DNA of 64,000 nt, from contig OY856186.1 of NCBI GenBank assembly GCA_963693315.1, positions 370,104,850 through 370,168,849 of the forward strand. The letters are read 5' to 3'. The translations under genes were made by a program, and so were the position numbers. Below, piece after piece: positions 25,871 through 40,300 of this stretch. Position 1 is the stretch's first letter, and the number at the start of each line of letters is the position of its first letter. This stretch comes from Diogma glabrata. Its lineage: Eukaryota; Arthropoda; Insecta; Diptera; Cylindrotomidae. The notes beneath the pieces are model-generated. The model searched no databases and was not told the origin of the DNA. It saw only the letters and a list, made by a program, of their open reading frames with translations.

Positions 25871-26189
25871 TTTTAGGGAGGGATTAGGGAGGAATCAGAA
25901 AATTGCTTGACTAAACTCTTTTACAGAAACCACTCGAGTATTTCACCGGTGACTTGTGGTTTGGTTTAGTGAATTGAAAAATAAAGATCATTAAGCTGTA
26001 GTTTTTTCAATGGTGTTACCGATTGCACTTGGAAAAAAGTACCTTTACTCGTATTTAGTGGCTTCTTTTCGAAGGTTTCAAGTTTGTTACTTATCAATGC
26101 TGTGTTGCCCAAAAATGTACTTCTAAAGGATTAATAAGGATTATACGTTATTATGTAACTACCATAAAAAACCTACTAAATAGGCATTT

Positions 26190-26640
26190 TCTTTTAAACT
26201 CTAAACCACACAGTCCTCACAATATTCATACTATAAATTCTACATTCGTTCAGTACTATCAAACAATTTAAGATCGTTTCAAAATACTATCTGATCGTAT
26301 ACGGCGTTCCATTGTATCCATAATTCGTATTTTGGTAAATAACGTCACATGTTATTTCCTCCAATTCATTTAATTAGTTGTTATATCTCTGTGTATAATC
26401 AATTGTTGTTTTTCTTTCTTTTCCTTCTATGTGAAACGAATATAGTTTTGCTTGTTTTAAACAAAAAGCAAACTAAAGTAAATGGATCATGCGCAGACGC
26501 GTTGATGTTGATAGAGTACTTCATATTACGAGTTTTGTCTGTATTTTCATGTATATATAAACATTATATTCTGAAGTTTCGTTTTTCTCTGTGGGCCTTG
26601 TGGTAATTTAGTTTTTTTTTTTTCATATTGTAAGCTCCCG
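26190..26640 (+). repeat. Dispersed repeat C, copy 2 (diverged)
   Basis: Shares scattered colinear blocks with 17915-19010 and 33870-34670: a TATCAAACAATTTAAGATCGTTTC block, GTATACGGCGTT, TAATCAATTGTTGTTTTTCT and a GTGAAACGAATAT block. More diverged and shorter than the other two. Confidence 0.5.
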
Positions 26641-29081
26641 GTATAAACCGAATAACGGTTTATAACAATTAATATAAAAACTTTTTTTTATTATTAAATA
26701 TACGAATAATTAATACTACACACTATCTACAGTACTACACAAAATCTACAACATTGGATAGAATTCCAATCGTAGCATAAATGGAATTTACATGTAACTT
26801 GCTTCACTTTCTTTAAAAAATTAAAACTAATAGATTTTATTTAATTTAAAAAATGTTGCATGTCTAGTATAACGAATCCCAAAGGATCCATCGGACTGCA
26901 GGGCAACAAGAAAATATATTGAGGACTTGGTGGTAGGCATCAGCTCGAATGTTGAAAAAATTAATTTAATCAACTTAAGCAAACACTAAACCTAATTATA
27001 ATACTTTATTTCCTCCTAATCTCAATTTTTGTATAAAGTGTTAAAATAAGAAATCCAAAATATAGTAAGTCAGTTTGCTTTATTTCAACTACTTATAAGT
27101 AAAATTATATAAAAAAAATATAATGTATATAATCTTTGTGTTATAATATATATAATCTTTGTGTTTATAGTAGAGTAAGTAAACTGGTCCTTCGAGCCTG
27201 ATTGCTATGAATTGTCTATCTGTATATTAAAAATAATGACAAATCATCAATGCATACATTTCTGAAAAAAAAAAACGTGCCACAAACAAGAATTTCAGAA
27301 AACCATTTTAAAATATGTTTTTCTCTTAAATCAACTATCTCCAATTTATTATTACATACATAATTATTCCACATTAATAGGAACTAATAGTAGTAGTAAC
27401 AAAACATGAAAACCACCAAATAACGGTAATTGCATATAAATAAATAATATTTAATTAATAATATCAATATCGATTTTACAGTTGTTATTTTACTATTTAA
27501 ACGGATTTTAAATTATTTATAAATTATAAAAATGAGGTTTCTAAAAAGACATAAAAACACTTAACAGTGAACTTGAACTAAAGTAAAATTTTATAAAAGA
27601 AAGAGAACAAACAATAAAAAAGAAATATTTCAATTTCAACAAAACATCCATTTTAGTTTTATTTCTTGTTTTTTTTTTTTCTCAATTTGTATTAGTAGTG
27701 AATAGCTTTTATTAAATTTCTTTAATTAAATGAAACTGTTACATCCGGTTTTTGTTTACATTGAAAATTTTAAGTGGGAAGAGTAAAATGAGGTTAGGTT
27801 AGGAGAAAAAATTTGATTTATTTTTAAATCATTTCAGAACAATGATATAACTCTAGCTAACCCAAAAAAAAATTTACAATTATCTTACCTACTGTACGAT
27901 GATTCTTTATTATTATATAACAAACATAACCTTAAAAAGTTCATTTCTCTATTGTCAAACGAAAAAAAAAAAACAAAGAGAGTGGTGATAGGAAATAATA
28001 TTTCTTAAAACGATAATATATGCACACATTTTTATTCATTTTTTATTCAAGTGAGAGAATAACTATCTAGCTAACTAGCTCACTTTATATGTATAAATAA
28101 GTTTCTTAAAGATGTGCGATCGTTTTTTTTTTAAATAAAATTAAAAACAAAACTGATGTTAAAAAATGACGGTTGTTTTGTTTAGTTCATTCAACTTCTA
28201 TACCAACAACAAAAATTTAATCCTATCTGCGCAATATTTTTTTTTATTTGATAAATAAAAGCAAAAATCAATTAAATAAACCAAAATTAATTTTGATAAT
28301 TAGATAAATGTCAAAATAGAGATTACATATTCATCCGGTAGAATTGCAACAGGTAAATATTTGATTATCAGTATATGGTTATGTGAACGTGGCATTAGAA
28401 ATAAAATAAAAATTCAATTCTATTGTGTTGATTTTATCATATCTTTGCTATTAAGTGATTGAATAATCATGTTTTGTTGTTGTTACTATTAAACAAAAAA
28501 AAATTTTATTTGATTATTTTGAAATGACCTTGAATATTGATATGTGATTACATGATTAGAAATGGAAGAATTTTATTTTGTTCGTCATATTTTTTTTTTA
28601 ATAATTGTTTAGAAACGTTTTAAATTTGTTGTGTCTTGGCCGTTTGTGAATGGAGTATATTTTTTATGTTTGAATTTATTTGAAATGAATTTAGGTTTCT
28701 GGAATAAGTTATTAAGTGTAATGTACATAAATGATAGTTGTTACGTAGAAGCAGTAAGAACACAAATATTTCGAAACTCGGTAGCAAATGCCGAATTCTA
28801 CTTTCACGTCAGTGCTACTTGGATAACCATAATAGAATAAGATGTTGTAGTGAAGAGGATACTGAGAGAAATTATACTAGTTTGTTATTAATCTAAGTTC
28901 AAGGCAAGCGTCAGATTTTTATGTTAGAGGTGAATAGTACCATCTTGGATTGAAAGTGGTTAAGACGTTTCTGTAAGTACGTAAACCTTTAATGAAAAGG
29001 GACGCCACGATGGAATTTCGTTCTTTTTTTTCTTTTAATAAAATGTGTTGTATCAATACAGCGATACCTATCTCGATACCC
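26641..29081. other. Intronic AT-rich stretch
   Basis: Nothing recognisable apart from TGGTCCTTCGAGCCTGAT at 27185-27202, a copy of the leader-like motif also found at 16.97, 17.07 and 45.79 kb. Confidence 0.5.
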
Positions 29082-29720
29082 ATGAGCGAAATTCCTGAGG
29101 ACTTACAGTATGTAATTCTTTTTCTCTACAAAAACACAAAAACGTTGCAAAAGCAAGCAAAAAAAAATGCAGGGGTTTAGGGTGTTGGTTTTGTAAGTGA
29201 ACGCAGGACTCCTGAGTAGTTTGTTCGATTCTGTTCTGTAAATTTTGACATTAAAGATGCGCCTCGCTCTGCCCGACCAGTCGCAATAAGTGTTCAGCAC
29301 ATAGCGGATACACTGAACTTCAACCATATGACATTTTGGAATCATTTGAAAAAGGTTGGCTACCCAAAGAGGCTCAATTTCCCTGAGTGAAATGCTGCTA
29401 AATTGTAACGAAATCGATCCATTTCTAAAGCGAATAACAAATGTTGAAAAATGGGTTAAATATAATAAAAATAAATGTAAACAATCATGGCCAAAGGCCG
29501 GTAATAAGAAACAAACGCCTCCAAAACCTGAATCGACATCTAATATAAGGTGATGCTGTGTTTATGATGAGATTGCAAATGAATTGATTATTGTAAGCCA
29601 CTAACTCCTCACCAAACGATAAATTCAATCTTCTAGCGTTAACAATTAAACAAATTAGTGCCAGCAATGCAAACAAACAACGGCGTGGTCTTCCAATATG
29701 ACAATGCCAGACCATATACA
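29082..29720 (+). pseudogene. mariner transposase relic
   Basis: Starts at an ATG (M-S-E-I-P-E-D-L-Q-Y-V-I-L-F-L-Y-K), the standard opening of many insect mariner transposases. It continues in shifting frames: G-F-V-S-E-R-R-T, F-V-R-F-C-S-V-N-F-D-I-K-D-A-P-R-S-A-R-P near 29215-29275, H-I-A-D-T-L-N-F-N-H-M-T then H-L-K-K-V-G-Y near 29295-29360, N-E-I-D-P-F-L-K-R-I near 29407-29437, and a D-N-A-R-P-H-like end near 29700. The helix-turn-helix and part of the DDE region can be traced, but there are stops and frameshifts and the C-terminal third is missing. No TIRs were found. Dead copy. Confidence 0.85.
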
Positions 29721-32700
29721 TATTTGATTTGATTGATTTTCAATAAAGAAAAATCGCATTCGAAAATTGAACAAAAAACGGTGCATACATTTCATATAAC
29801 CTAAAATACTAATGCATAAAAGTTGTAATAAAGTTACAAATATTCTAATTAATTTTACCATCAATCAAATTTCCTTCTTTTTAAACAAACAAAAAAATAT
29901 ATTAATTTTAAAACTTGTTATACGCCCATAAATTAATTACAACTTAAAATATATTTTTTTTTCATTTGTTTGAAAATGAAATAACAATTTTACCGTTATT
30001 TGAATATCATTTGTTTTGTTTTTTATTTTCTGGTTTTGTTTATTTAGTAGACTATGCTCATCGTAATGAGACGGTATTAGTCTTGTTTTTTGAATTTATT
30101 TTTTATTTAATTGTTTTCAAAATATAATTATACTTTGTAACCTTAGATTTAGTTGAAATTATGTAATTTTTTTGTAATTTGAATAAATCCTATTTGATGT
30201 TATTTGTTGGTTTTTTATCTTTCTAGAATGAATCATTATTCTCTATACGAAATAAAAACCACATCATAATATTTATATAATATATGGTTACGATAAGTCT
30301 AATAATTCAATTATTATTTTTACTGTAAGAATCTTCCGTAAACTTTTAAACATAGGAAATAACGTGAATAACTAAAGATTATCTAATTCACAAAAAAGAA
30401 CAATGTGATATCATGTTATTGATTCAACGAAATTCGATTGATTGATAACAAAAACACACAATCGTTAGTTAAATGTATTTCCATTCAAAGTTCTAAACAG
30501 AATTATCGAGAACATTTTTTTTGTACTTGTCAAAATAAAAAACGTCATCTTATCTGGTTTATTTATTTGTTACGTAATTATTTTATCTACAAAAAAATAA
30601 TTGTATGATAAACCACAACAAAACTCATTTCCGTGTATTTGATGAATACACACAATCATACATATGTTTTTATTTTTAAGTATTTTTTTTAAGTTTGTTT
30701 ATATTTTTAAAAATAAATTTACGTGTACTTAACCTAATTTAAAAAAAAAAATTGCGATGTTTTCTATTTGAAATAGTCATTGTATTTTCACACAAAAACA
30801 AAAAGAGACAGTGAAAATCTGTTTTCTTAGTGAAAATTAAAAAGACAACAAAAAATGTAGAATAAAGTAAAAGTCGTTTGATGAATAAATAGAAAATGTT
30901 TCTTTAAGAAAAAAAAATCAGTTGATAGAAAAGTATGTGGGAAAATTGTTGTGGGTAAATTTGTTTTTAATTGACTTCCGATTAGCTCTGTATAATTGAC
31001 GAATAAGTGGGTCATAGTGAAACGGTTCGATTGTTAGTTGTCACAATTTCAAATGATTTACATTGGAACTATCATATCATCCAAAACTTAGCCTTTTCAT
31101 AACGTCTCTATATAGAAAATGTTTTCATATTGTTATAGTTGTTGTATCCGTATTGTTACAATGGCGCCCATTTCTATCAACTAAACTAAAAAGAAATAAT
31201 CTTAAGCTTAATTTTTTCTTAATTTCATAAAAAAAAACAGACATCCAAAGTTGTTCTATCATTCATTACATTGTCTGTCCATTGACTTATCAACAAGTTT
31301 TTAACAATAAAATTTAAGCATATCAGAAAAAAAAATATCAACCAAAGCGCATCATAAAATGCTAAAAAAATTTGTCAACAATCCAATAAAATTTATCAAG
31401 TCAACAATAATAAAAGAAATATTTCGGTTTTGTTTTACCTTAAATATTTCTTATTAATACACAATATATAACGGTCAACGAATAACAAATGACGTTAATT
31501 CTTATTCCATTTAATTAAAACTTAAGTCGCAATAAACAAACAAAAAAAAACAAATTATATGAATTTATAATTAAAGACTATATATTCAATCTATAATTTG
31601 TTGAAATCAAAAATTCTAAAAATTCAAAACTCTTATCAGGCAACCCTAATAATATTCTCTTCATGTTATGCAACATAAAATCTTCTATTATATAATTTTT
31701 GGTTTGTTTCATATTCACAGATTCTTGATATATCTATTTTTTTTATAAGATGATGATTTTTTATAAATACAAATACACAAAATAAAATACAAAAAATGAA
31801 AACATGATTAAATTTATTTTCTTACGTGTCATATATGCGTGAGTAATAAAAACATTTTAAAAAGAATTTTAGAATAATCTTCAAATAAAAACAAATTTCC
31901 GATATATTCACTTACGTGACTAACATCAGATTGTAATGAAATAAAAATGAATAGTAAATATGTGTTTGAATATTAAAATTAAAAACAAAATTAGTTTTTC
32001 CAATCAAATAAAATAAATTAATTAAATTTTTATTTGATAAAAATTACTTTGAAATTTATAAATGAATCAACACGACTAAAGCGAAGTTTGTGATAAGAAA
32101 GTTGTTTATAAATTTGCTTGAGGTATCAGTAATCAGTAGTCGTTATAAATTAAAGTTCTTTGTTTAATTTTAAGAAAATAAAGATTGAGGTTATTACCCT
32201 CAAATATACATACATATATACATTCATGTTTAATGGATCATCGTTGAAAGCAATGTTCTATATCTTTTGGTAAACATGTTTGTTATTTTATTTTCTAAGA
32301 TGATCCACCTTTTTTTTTGGCGATGAATAAAATGGTTAGGATGATCCAACAAATGAAAAATTATTTTATTCAGAGAAATGAATAACAACACCTTGAGTCA
32401 TATCATATTAAATAATATATTATATCCTTTGTTCATAGAAAAAAAAGTTTTCTCTTCGTTCTTATGTAAAAATCTATCCCTATTCTATTTCTATTTTCAA
32501 AAACAAAAAAAAAATTTTTTCATTATAAAAATAATATTGACACATTAATTCAAAACAACTTAATTTTTCTCCATTTAAAATAAAATAAAAATCACCATTG
32601 GATAATATCCAAAATATAAAATGTTTTCAGCACCTGCTACCATTTGAATTTAAAAAAAATGATATGTCTTATATAACATATTATATAAAAAAAATTAGAA

Positions 32701-33869
32701 CACTTACAACTGTCAAATAATTATTAGTCTTATATAACTTTAAAAATTCTAACGACAATAACGAAAATAAATGGAATCATTATAATTTTAATAATTAAAT
32801 TAAAATTGTGAAGGTGTAAACAAAAATTACATGATGTCATTCATCATTTTTTACTTTATAACCTAACTTATTGTCTAATTATGGAAAATGTATATTTATA
32901 TTCATAGAATCTTAGAACAATTATTTATATTTTATATAACAATGAAGTTAGCTAATTGGATCAACAAACGAAAACTCCACCCACAACTTTATATAAAAAC
33001 ATTATTAAAATAAATTTAATATCTAAGATGAAGAAAAAAAAAATTAAATTAAAATAAAACTTACGCTCACTTTAACGAATTATATAACTAAATTTTATTT
33101 TTAATACACAATTTATTTTTTTTACATAATTATATTTTTTTTCAGTTTCATTTATAGACTGACTTATTTAATTCAAATATTAATATAGAAAAAAAATACT
33201 GGAGAAAAAAGATTGAGGTTATATTTGCAATAAGGTTTTATAATATTCATGTAATACTTTTTGAATTACAGGTATAGATAGATTACATATAAAATTGAAA
33301 TATCACGAAAAAACTTTATATTAATTTGGAGTTGTGACTTGATTTCTAAATATGGAATTTTGTTGGTTTTTTTTTGGTTTATCAAGAAAAATATGTGAAA
33401 TGATTCTCCATTATATGTTTACATATTTTATAAATAAATATATGTACTTTAGACAGTAACATATGAAGTAGACGAATTAGGAAAACATAAACATGTCAAG
33501 TTTAAAACGATAAGCGGAAAACGAAAAGCAGAATTGTTGGAAACATGGTTATGAGACGTTAATCGTAACAGATTGGTAGTTGTTATAACCGAAAATTAAA
33601 GAGAATTATGTTTAGTTTTTCATGGTCACTTTTTTATTTTGATTATTGGATTGTGTTCAGTCTTATGTTGTTAGTAATTATATTTTAGTTTTAATTTTCA
33701 AATGACACACTTTGGATTTATCTTTCACTTTTTAAGAATCTGTGTTTAATCTCAATTTTGGGTGAATAAATCTTTAAGTGGTGGGTAACTTGATAGTTTT
33801 ACTATACAAGAGCTTAATAGCTACACTAGATTCTCTCGATATTTATTTACAGTGGTTGTGGTTTTTTTT
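29721..33869. other. Intronic AT-rich stretch
   Basis: About 4 kb of very AT-rich filler with A and T runs. I see no exon, element end or RNA gene. Confidence 0.5.
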
Positions 33870-34670
33870 AAATTTAAAAACAAACAGTCAACACATTAAT
33901 CATAACATCATTCCGTAATATCAAACAACTTAAGACCATTTCGCAAATAATATATGACCGTATACAAAGTTTCACTGTATAACTAAACTCATCTTTTAGC
34001 TTATCTTTCATGCGAACTCAATTAACGGTATATAATAAATTGTTGTTTTATTTTATTTTTATAATAAGAAACAAATATGTTTTTTGTTGAACAGATCTTG
34101 CCATCACTAATAGGGTGATACTTGAACTAAAATATATTCGCAATATTAATAATTGATTGAATTTTGAAGGTCCTTATTGTTATGATTTGATGGTGGTAGA
34201 CGGTTTGTTTAAATAATTTTTCTCTGTCTGTTTCATTTGTTTTTTACGGCAGATTTTCAACATATGGGATAATTTTTGTTATTGAATTGAATAAGAAAAC
34301 TAAAGCAAAAGAGATAAATAGAATGCCTTTTTAAATAACTAAGTCGTTGTGTGAAACAATATTAATTTAAATTTTAGTTTTTAGCTTTGATTTGGGATAT
34401 CAGTTACATAAATTGGAATTAATTAAAGTTTGGTTTTATATAAAGTTATAAGAAAATTGTGAGCCAAAATTTATATAAAACATCAGCCTGATTGCGTACG
34501 TGACACTGTGAATTTATTTGTGGAAATCTTGGTAATGATAAGAAGAACTTGGAATAAGTGCTTGGAATCAAAAATCAAATCTGTTGCTACTAAATGGGCT
34601 ATCTAGCTGTTTTTTTATTGGACAAGAGGATTCGACGTACTACATTCAACATCAAATTAAGTTAAATTTT
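33870..34670 (+). repeat. Dispersed repeat C, copy 3
   Basis: Aligns with 17915-19010 in the same orientation, with a shorter middle. Both end in a TTTTATTGGACAAGAGGAT block followed by C/GTACTACA and a TCAACAT block. No coding content. Confidence 0.65.
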
Positions 34671-37600
34671 ATTTTATATTACTGATAAAATTTCTTTATG
34701 ATAAGTTGCTGATCGATTGAAATAAATTTGTTTTTAATAATTTTTTTAAAAAAATTTGTACGAACAAAACTAAAATTGGATCAGTGGCATATTCCCTGAT
34801 CATTTGACGCACTATCTTCCTCAATAATTACAGCTCAGATATAGAGTTATATGAGGGTTCGTTTTTTTGAGCAAGAAGAAATAACATGCCATCATCAAGG
34901 AATATTCCATAACTAGGATTGAGCATACCATAGTTGACTGAATATAGTGCATCAACTAGCACTCTTCAGATATTAACTTGGTCAGCTTTGTAGATCAAAT
35001 ATTAAAAAATTGGCATATCAACAAAAACTGATCGATAATCTAGTGAATTGACAAAAAGATAAATTGGTTAGTGAAAGGCAATTATTCTTTTGTCGCATAA
35101 AAAGTTGTTGAATTTCGGCGAGAAACAGTTCCAGCATCACTTCCCACGGAAACCACTTACTATGGCAGTTGAATTAGTTAATTATTAAATTGACCATCAA
35201 ACGGAGAAAACGAGAAAAGAAGGCTTGACATGTTAGTTTTTAGACTTTGTAAATTTAGCGGTTATATCGCCCTAAAATTCCGTCCCTTGTGCTTATATCT
35301 GAATTCGTTATTGAAAAGAAATATTTTGAGAAGTTTTGCCCAGTACGAACACGCAAATTTCGTCCAATTTTTCTGGATCTAGCAGGTTGTCCTTTTAATC
35401 ATCAAGTAAAAATTGCCCCTTGGCAAACAAGCGAGCTTATTACAAGTTTATGTTCGTTTTCGAATGTTTTTCTTAAATCAATTCCACATCGCTATTGTGA
35501 TAACAATTCTCTTTCAAGTCAAAACTGATTGTTAGATTTGAGCGTGTATAATCAAGATGTCGTAGTTGACTGGAAATAAACTGAGATTTTGTCAGTTACT
35601 TAAATGAGTTTGTGACCTACTGAAATGATGTAAGATAACAAGAAAAAAGAATCGTAAAAATTCTATTTCGCAGGGAGAACTATTTTATTATTGCTGGAAA
35701 AATTTTGTTTGAAAATGCAGGCGGCATTGCGCCATTATAAAACAAACTTCAAAAGCTGTATTGTAAAAGTCAGTTGTAAATTAGGGCTGTTGTTTTTAGT
35801 GGATGTGACGACGATGGCTTTCTTAAATATAATAGTCAAATCACGATAAAAGCTTATTTGGCGATTTGTTAAAAAATATTTTGATTAAGGGTTTTTTGTG
35901 CTATTTAAGTTAAATGACCTTTGAAGCATTTAAAATGTTGAGTCTTTTTCTCCCACATAATAAATATATAAAACAGATGCCGCAGGTTGGTTTTTAGAAT
36001 TGATTATCTATCCATATATAAGGGTTGCTTGGCAATAATTTTGATTTGATTTGCTATGTTTGTAAGTTATTGTGTAACCGATTTATTTAATCATATTTTG
36101 GATGACTTAAAAAAAATTGTTTCGTTTGTTGACATTTGTTTGTACCATATTTATTCGTTAAAGTGTCGATCAATGTAATCTGTAATCCGTTTTATGTAAG
36201 CTATTTGTTTTGTGTTACTTAGTGTTCTTAAATCTTTTTTGCTCGTTGGTATAGTGCTTAAACTTTGAATCGGATTATTGTTAGTTGGTAGTATTTGATG
36301 TTGGTGTAAATGTTGTTATTTAGAATATTTCATTGCGATTGTAAAACCAAAAACCTCACATCAGAAAGACATACAAATGAATTTTCAACAAAACATGCGT
36401 TAGCTGTTGCAAATATATTACACTGAACCAACAAGCATACAAGTCATAAAACGACTCAAAGAACAAATCAAAGTAACAACAAAACAAAACCGAAATCAAA
36501 ATAAAATTAAAGTAAAATCACAAATTTACTAATATAAAAAACATGTATGTTATTGATCGAATCACGTAAGATCTAAAACTAGATGGATCTTTTGGAGTGA
36601 TAATATTTTATGATAATACACAATGATAATATTTTAAATGTCAACATCAATACAAAAACTCACATTATGCAGAACCTGATTTTGATGCAAAAAACGGATC
36701 TGAAATTAGTTTATATAGAAATAAAGGAAAATTTACGCACAAGTTTATATTTTAAAACAAATGGGCGTTATACAGAAATACTACGTTTTGGTAGCACGTT
36801 TTAATGTTATAAAGGGATCATACATCAGTCAAAAATCCTAATGTTTCTTTTTTTCTTCTAGCTAGGCATTTGCAAAAAGAAAACACAAACACTATTAGAC
36901 CATTTATTATTTTTTATCGATGAAAATATAGAATGTGAGGGTAGGTTTGATACGTGAATATTATTTGACTTTGATAATTAAATATTATTTCCTACAATAT
37001 TCTACAATTTTCTTCAATATTCTACAATATTCTGAAATATGTTATTTTATTCATTTTGATCTGAGGTATCTTTAAAACAGACGTTTCGAGCTTATTCGTT
37101 TAAAAAACTTTCGACAAATTTAAAGATGTCGACCATTGCAGTAGTTTATTTCATATGAGATCTCAAAGAATAATAGTTTAGAGAAACAATTTTAACAACA
37201 TGGTTTACAATAATCCATTACTGTGTTAAAGTTTCTATTGGACCAACAGGAAGATCATAAATATGAATTTACTTAATATAGAAAAAAATTACATGTTTTG
37301 CAATAATCGAAAATCGATAATATAATTTTTTACTATCTGATCTATCTGTTAATACAATAAACAACCTATACTAAAGCTCCATCTGTTATCAGGTTTAATA
37401 TATTTTATTTTTGTATTTTTATTACTGTCAATATTGTTAAACTGATAACAAAATTCAATAATATATAAAAACAGTATAAACAAACTTAAAATGATAACAA
37501 AACAAATGTTTTTATTACTAATATCCATTATTTTTATTTGAAGAATGATGTTACGAATATTCCAACTTATTATTACCAAAACGTTTGATGTTTGTTGTTT

Positions 37601-39734
37601 TAACTATTTTTATTTTTGTAATTCCATTATGATATAACAAGTAACAACACAAAGTGTAAAAGATAATAATAAAAATATTCTACGTGAAAATTGAATTTAT
37701 AACTTCAAGATTAATGCGTCAACTTGTGTTATATAAAGTAAATATATAATTTTTTTTAGATTGTAATTTGCAATACAAAAATTATGAACTTTTATTTTTA
37801 AATGGAGAAAGATATACATAACAAAAGTAAATAGTGATAGGTAAATATTTTGCGATTACATTCATAATCGATTATTAGATTATGTAGGATTTAATGTAAT
37901 TATATAAGATAAACCTATTATACAATATTTTATTCTGGATCATTTTTTAACAGATATTTTCAACGATTATTATTATATAATGTTGATTAGATAATTGTGA
38001 TGGAAAATAAATGCATGTTATGAAAAAAATTCGAGGTCAACATTTATAGTTCTTCTTTATTTAATTAAAATCCCATTAAAACTATAACTACAAAAATTCA
38101 AAAATAAAACAAATAAATTAATAATTATTTAATATTAACTTACATAATTAATTAAATATTATGAAGATACTCAAGTAACCCTAATTAAATGAATTATAAT
38201 TGTTATGAGTTTGACTGTAAATATCATGATAAACTAAAATACATACATAAATAATAAAGTAATATAGTCATAGTAAAAGGAAAGAGAAGAAATAAAAAAA
38301 AGGGGAAGGGATTTACATATCTCATTTAATATCAACGAAATTGTCGATATTGCAGAAAATAAACAAAATATATTTTTAACCGATGTTTATTTAATTTTAA
38401 ACACTAAATATTTTTATTCTTTTGATTAACAATTGCAGTATTTTTTTATTTTTACAATCATAATAGTATGTGTAAGCGTAAGTGATCAATAACAGCTGTT
38501 TTGATTATTAAACTAGTCTTAAATTTAAATGAACTTGAGCATATTGCAAGACATCTAAGAAAATGTTTTATCTGGAAAGGTTTGTAGTATTTTGCTCAAT
38601 ATGAGAGAAAATAAAGCACATGCAACAACTCATCCATAATATACTATTATTTAATGTTACACCAGATAACTGAATTACATAATCTATACATACAACAAAA
38701 ACATGCGCATATATAAATAATCTACAATTACCAACAACAAAGAAATTATTCTTAATTCTTGATATAAAAAAAATACACTAAAATCCTTATGATTATGTAA
38801 AGAAAATAGCAAAAAAAAATTATATACGATTATTATCATAAAGAAAAAAAAACAGGAGGTGAAAATACTTTGCGTAACTTGCCAACATAAACAATTTATT
38901 TAATTTTTTGTTGTTGGTGTTATTGTAAGCATATGTTTCAACTTTGATTGTGTCAAATATTTTGTGTTTTTTTTTCTTATGTTAATTGAAGATAGTAAGA
39001 ATTCGCTTAATTATTTTCAAATTGAATGCAAAAATTTTCTTATACATATTTTAAATGTTTAATTAATTCAACATTGTAGATGTAAGAATTATATAATAAA
39101 TATGTTTATGATAGTCGTTTATGATGTTAGATTGGGTTATATTTTGTTTAAAATGATGGGCGTAATCATATGCACAGTCCAATTGTGGATCGTTTAAGTT
39201 ATCTACCGTTTTTTATTCTGACAGTAAAAGTAACCAGAACTTGCGAAGACCTCTGTCATTTTAACTTTGTGCTTTCATCACTTATGATTATCCCACTAAT
39301 CCCAAAATTGGTGACCTCAGTAACACCCACAGTAAGTAAAAAATTTTCTGTTTCAAGAGCAACCTACCACCCAACAAAATATATTGCCACTTAAAGATTT
39401 TAGTTTTCATTACATAAAATCACTTTTCATTAAATCCACCGTTTCAGATTTTGTAAGAAAGTAGAAATCTGAAAACAAAATTGGCTTACACATTTACAGG
39501 CTTCATTCATAAGTGAATTACATCAAATGTGAATAGGTAAATTCGATGTATATTGATCTAATTTAAATTTTAAAACAACTAGAACTTCATAACTCAATCT
39601 CCGAAACTAAATTCTAATAACATACGAATCGTGTCATCAGGATCGTGTTTGTCATGAGGAAATAGATGTCTAATTTTTATTTAGTTTTTTTTAGTGTTTT
39701 TTAACTCAAGTTTGCAATTTTTATAGGTTATCAA
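34671..39734. other. Intronic AT-rich stretch
   Basis: About 5 kb without a recognisable feature. Open frames at 35289-35528 and 36610-36804 have no known motif and no splice context that I can support. Confidence 0.45.
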
Positions 39735-40300
39735 CATCTAATCCGTTTACGTTAAAGTTTGATTCAAATGATCTAGAAGAGAAAGAATTTGTTAAACTTC
39801 TAGGAGTTGAGATTGAAAATAGTGTGAAATGAAATTCTCATATTTTTTGCCTAGCGAAGAACGCTGTTCAAAAATTAGATTTTTTGGGTTCTTGTCGGAA
39901 GGTTTTTGATAGCGTGCAGCTTCTTTTAATATATAAATCATTTATTCGTGCCTGCATGGAATATTTTTTTTCACATATAGGGTGGAGCCTACAAGTATTT
40001 TGAAATGTCTTGAATCTATTCCTTGCAACGTAGAACAGACGTCGCTGATGACGGTATTTTACAAGTATATTATGGATAAACATACGTCTGCGGCGATCAA
40101 ATCGATTTAGCCTGAAAAAAACAAACGTGTTTTTACGGTTCGAGAGACAAAATGTAGAACTGTCGCTTTTCAACGAGATTTTCTTAAGAGTCTCTCATCT
40201 CTGGAATGCCCTACCAGCATGGGTCTTTCCTGATAAGTTTAATACTCAAAACATTAAGATCAACGTTAATAAATTCCTCAAAGCCAATTTATTAATATTC
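39735..40300 (+). pseudogene. LINE (Jockey/CR1-type) reverse transcriptase C-terminal relic
   Basis: Plus-strand frames read F-V-K-L-L-G-V-E-I-E-N near 39790-39820, then A-V-Q-K-L-D-F-L-G-S-C-R-K-V-F and L-L-L-I-Y-K-S-F-I-R-A-C-M-E-Y near 39860-39960. Near 40187-40285 follows S-H-L-W-N-A-L-P-A-W-V-F-P and V-N-K-F-L-K. These are the thumb and C-terminal motifs of Jockey/CR1 reverse transcriptases, where the protein ends with L-W-N-x-L-P and F-K-x-x-V-N-x-F-L. Stops and at least one deletion are present, so it is inactive. It lies opposite to LONRF transcription. Confidence 0.8.

Noticed and set aside
35289..35528. 79-residue open frame in the LONRF intron
   Set aside because: No known motif, no supporting splice sites and no second copy to compare; too little to call a gene.
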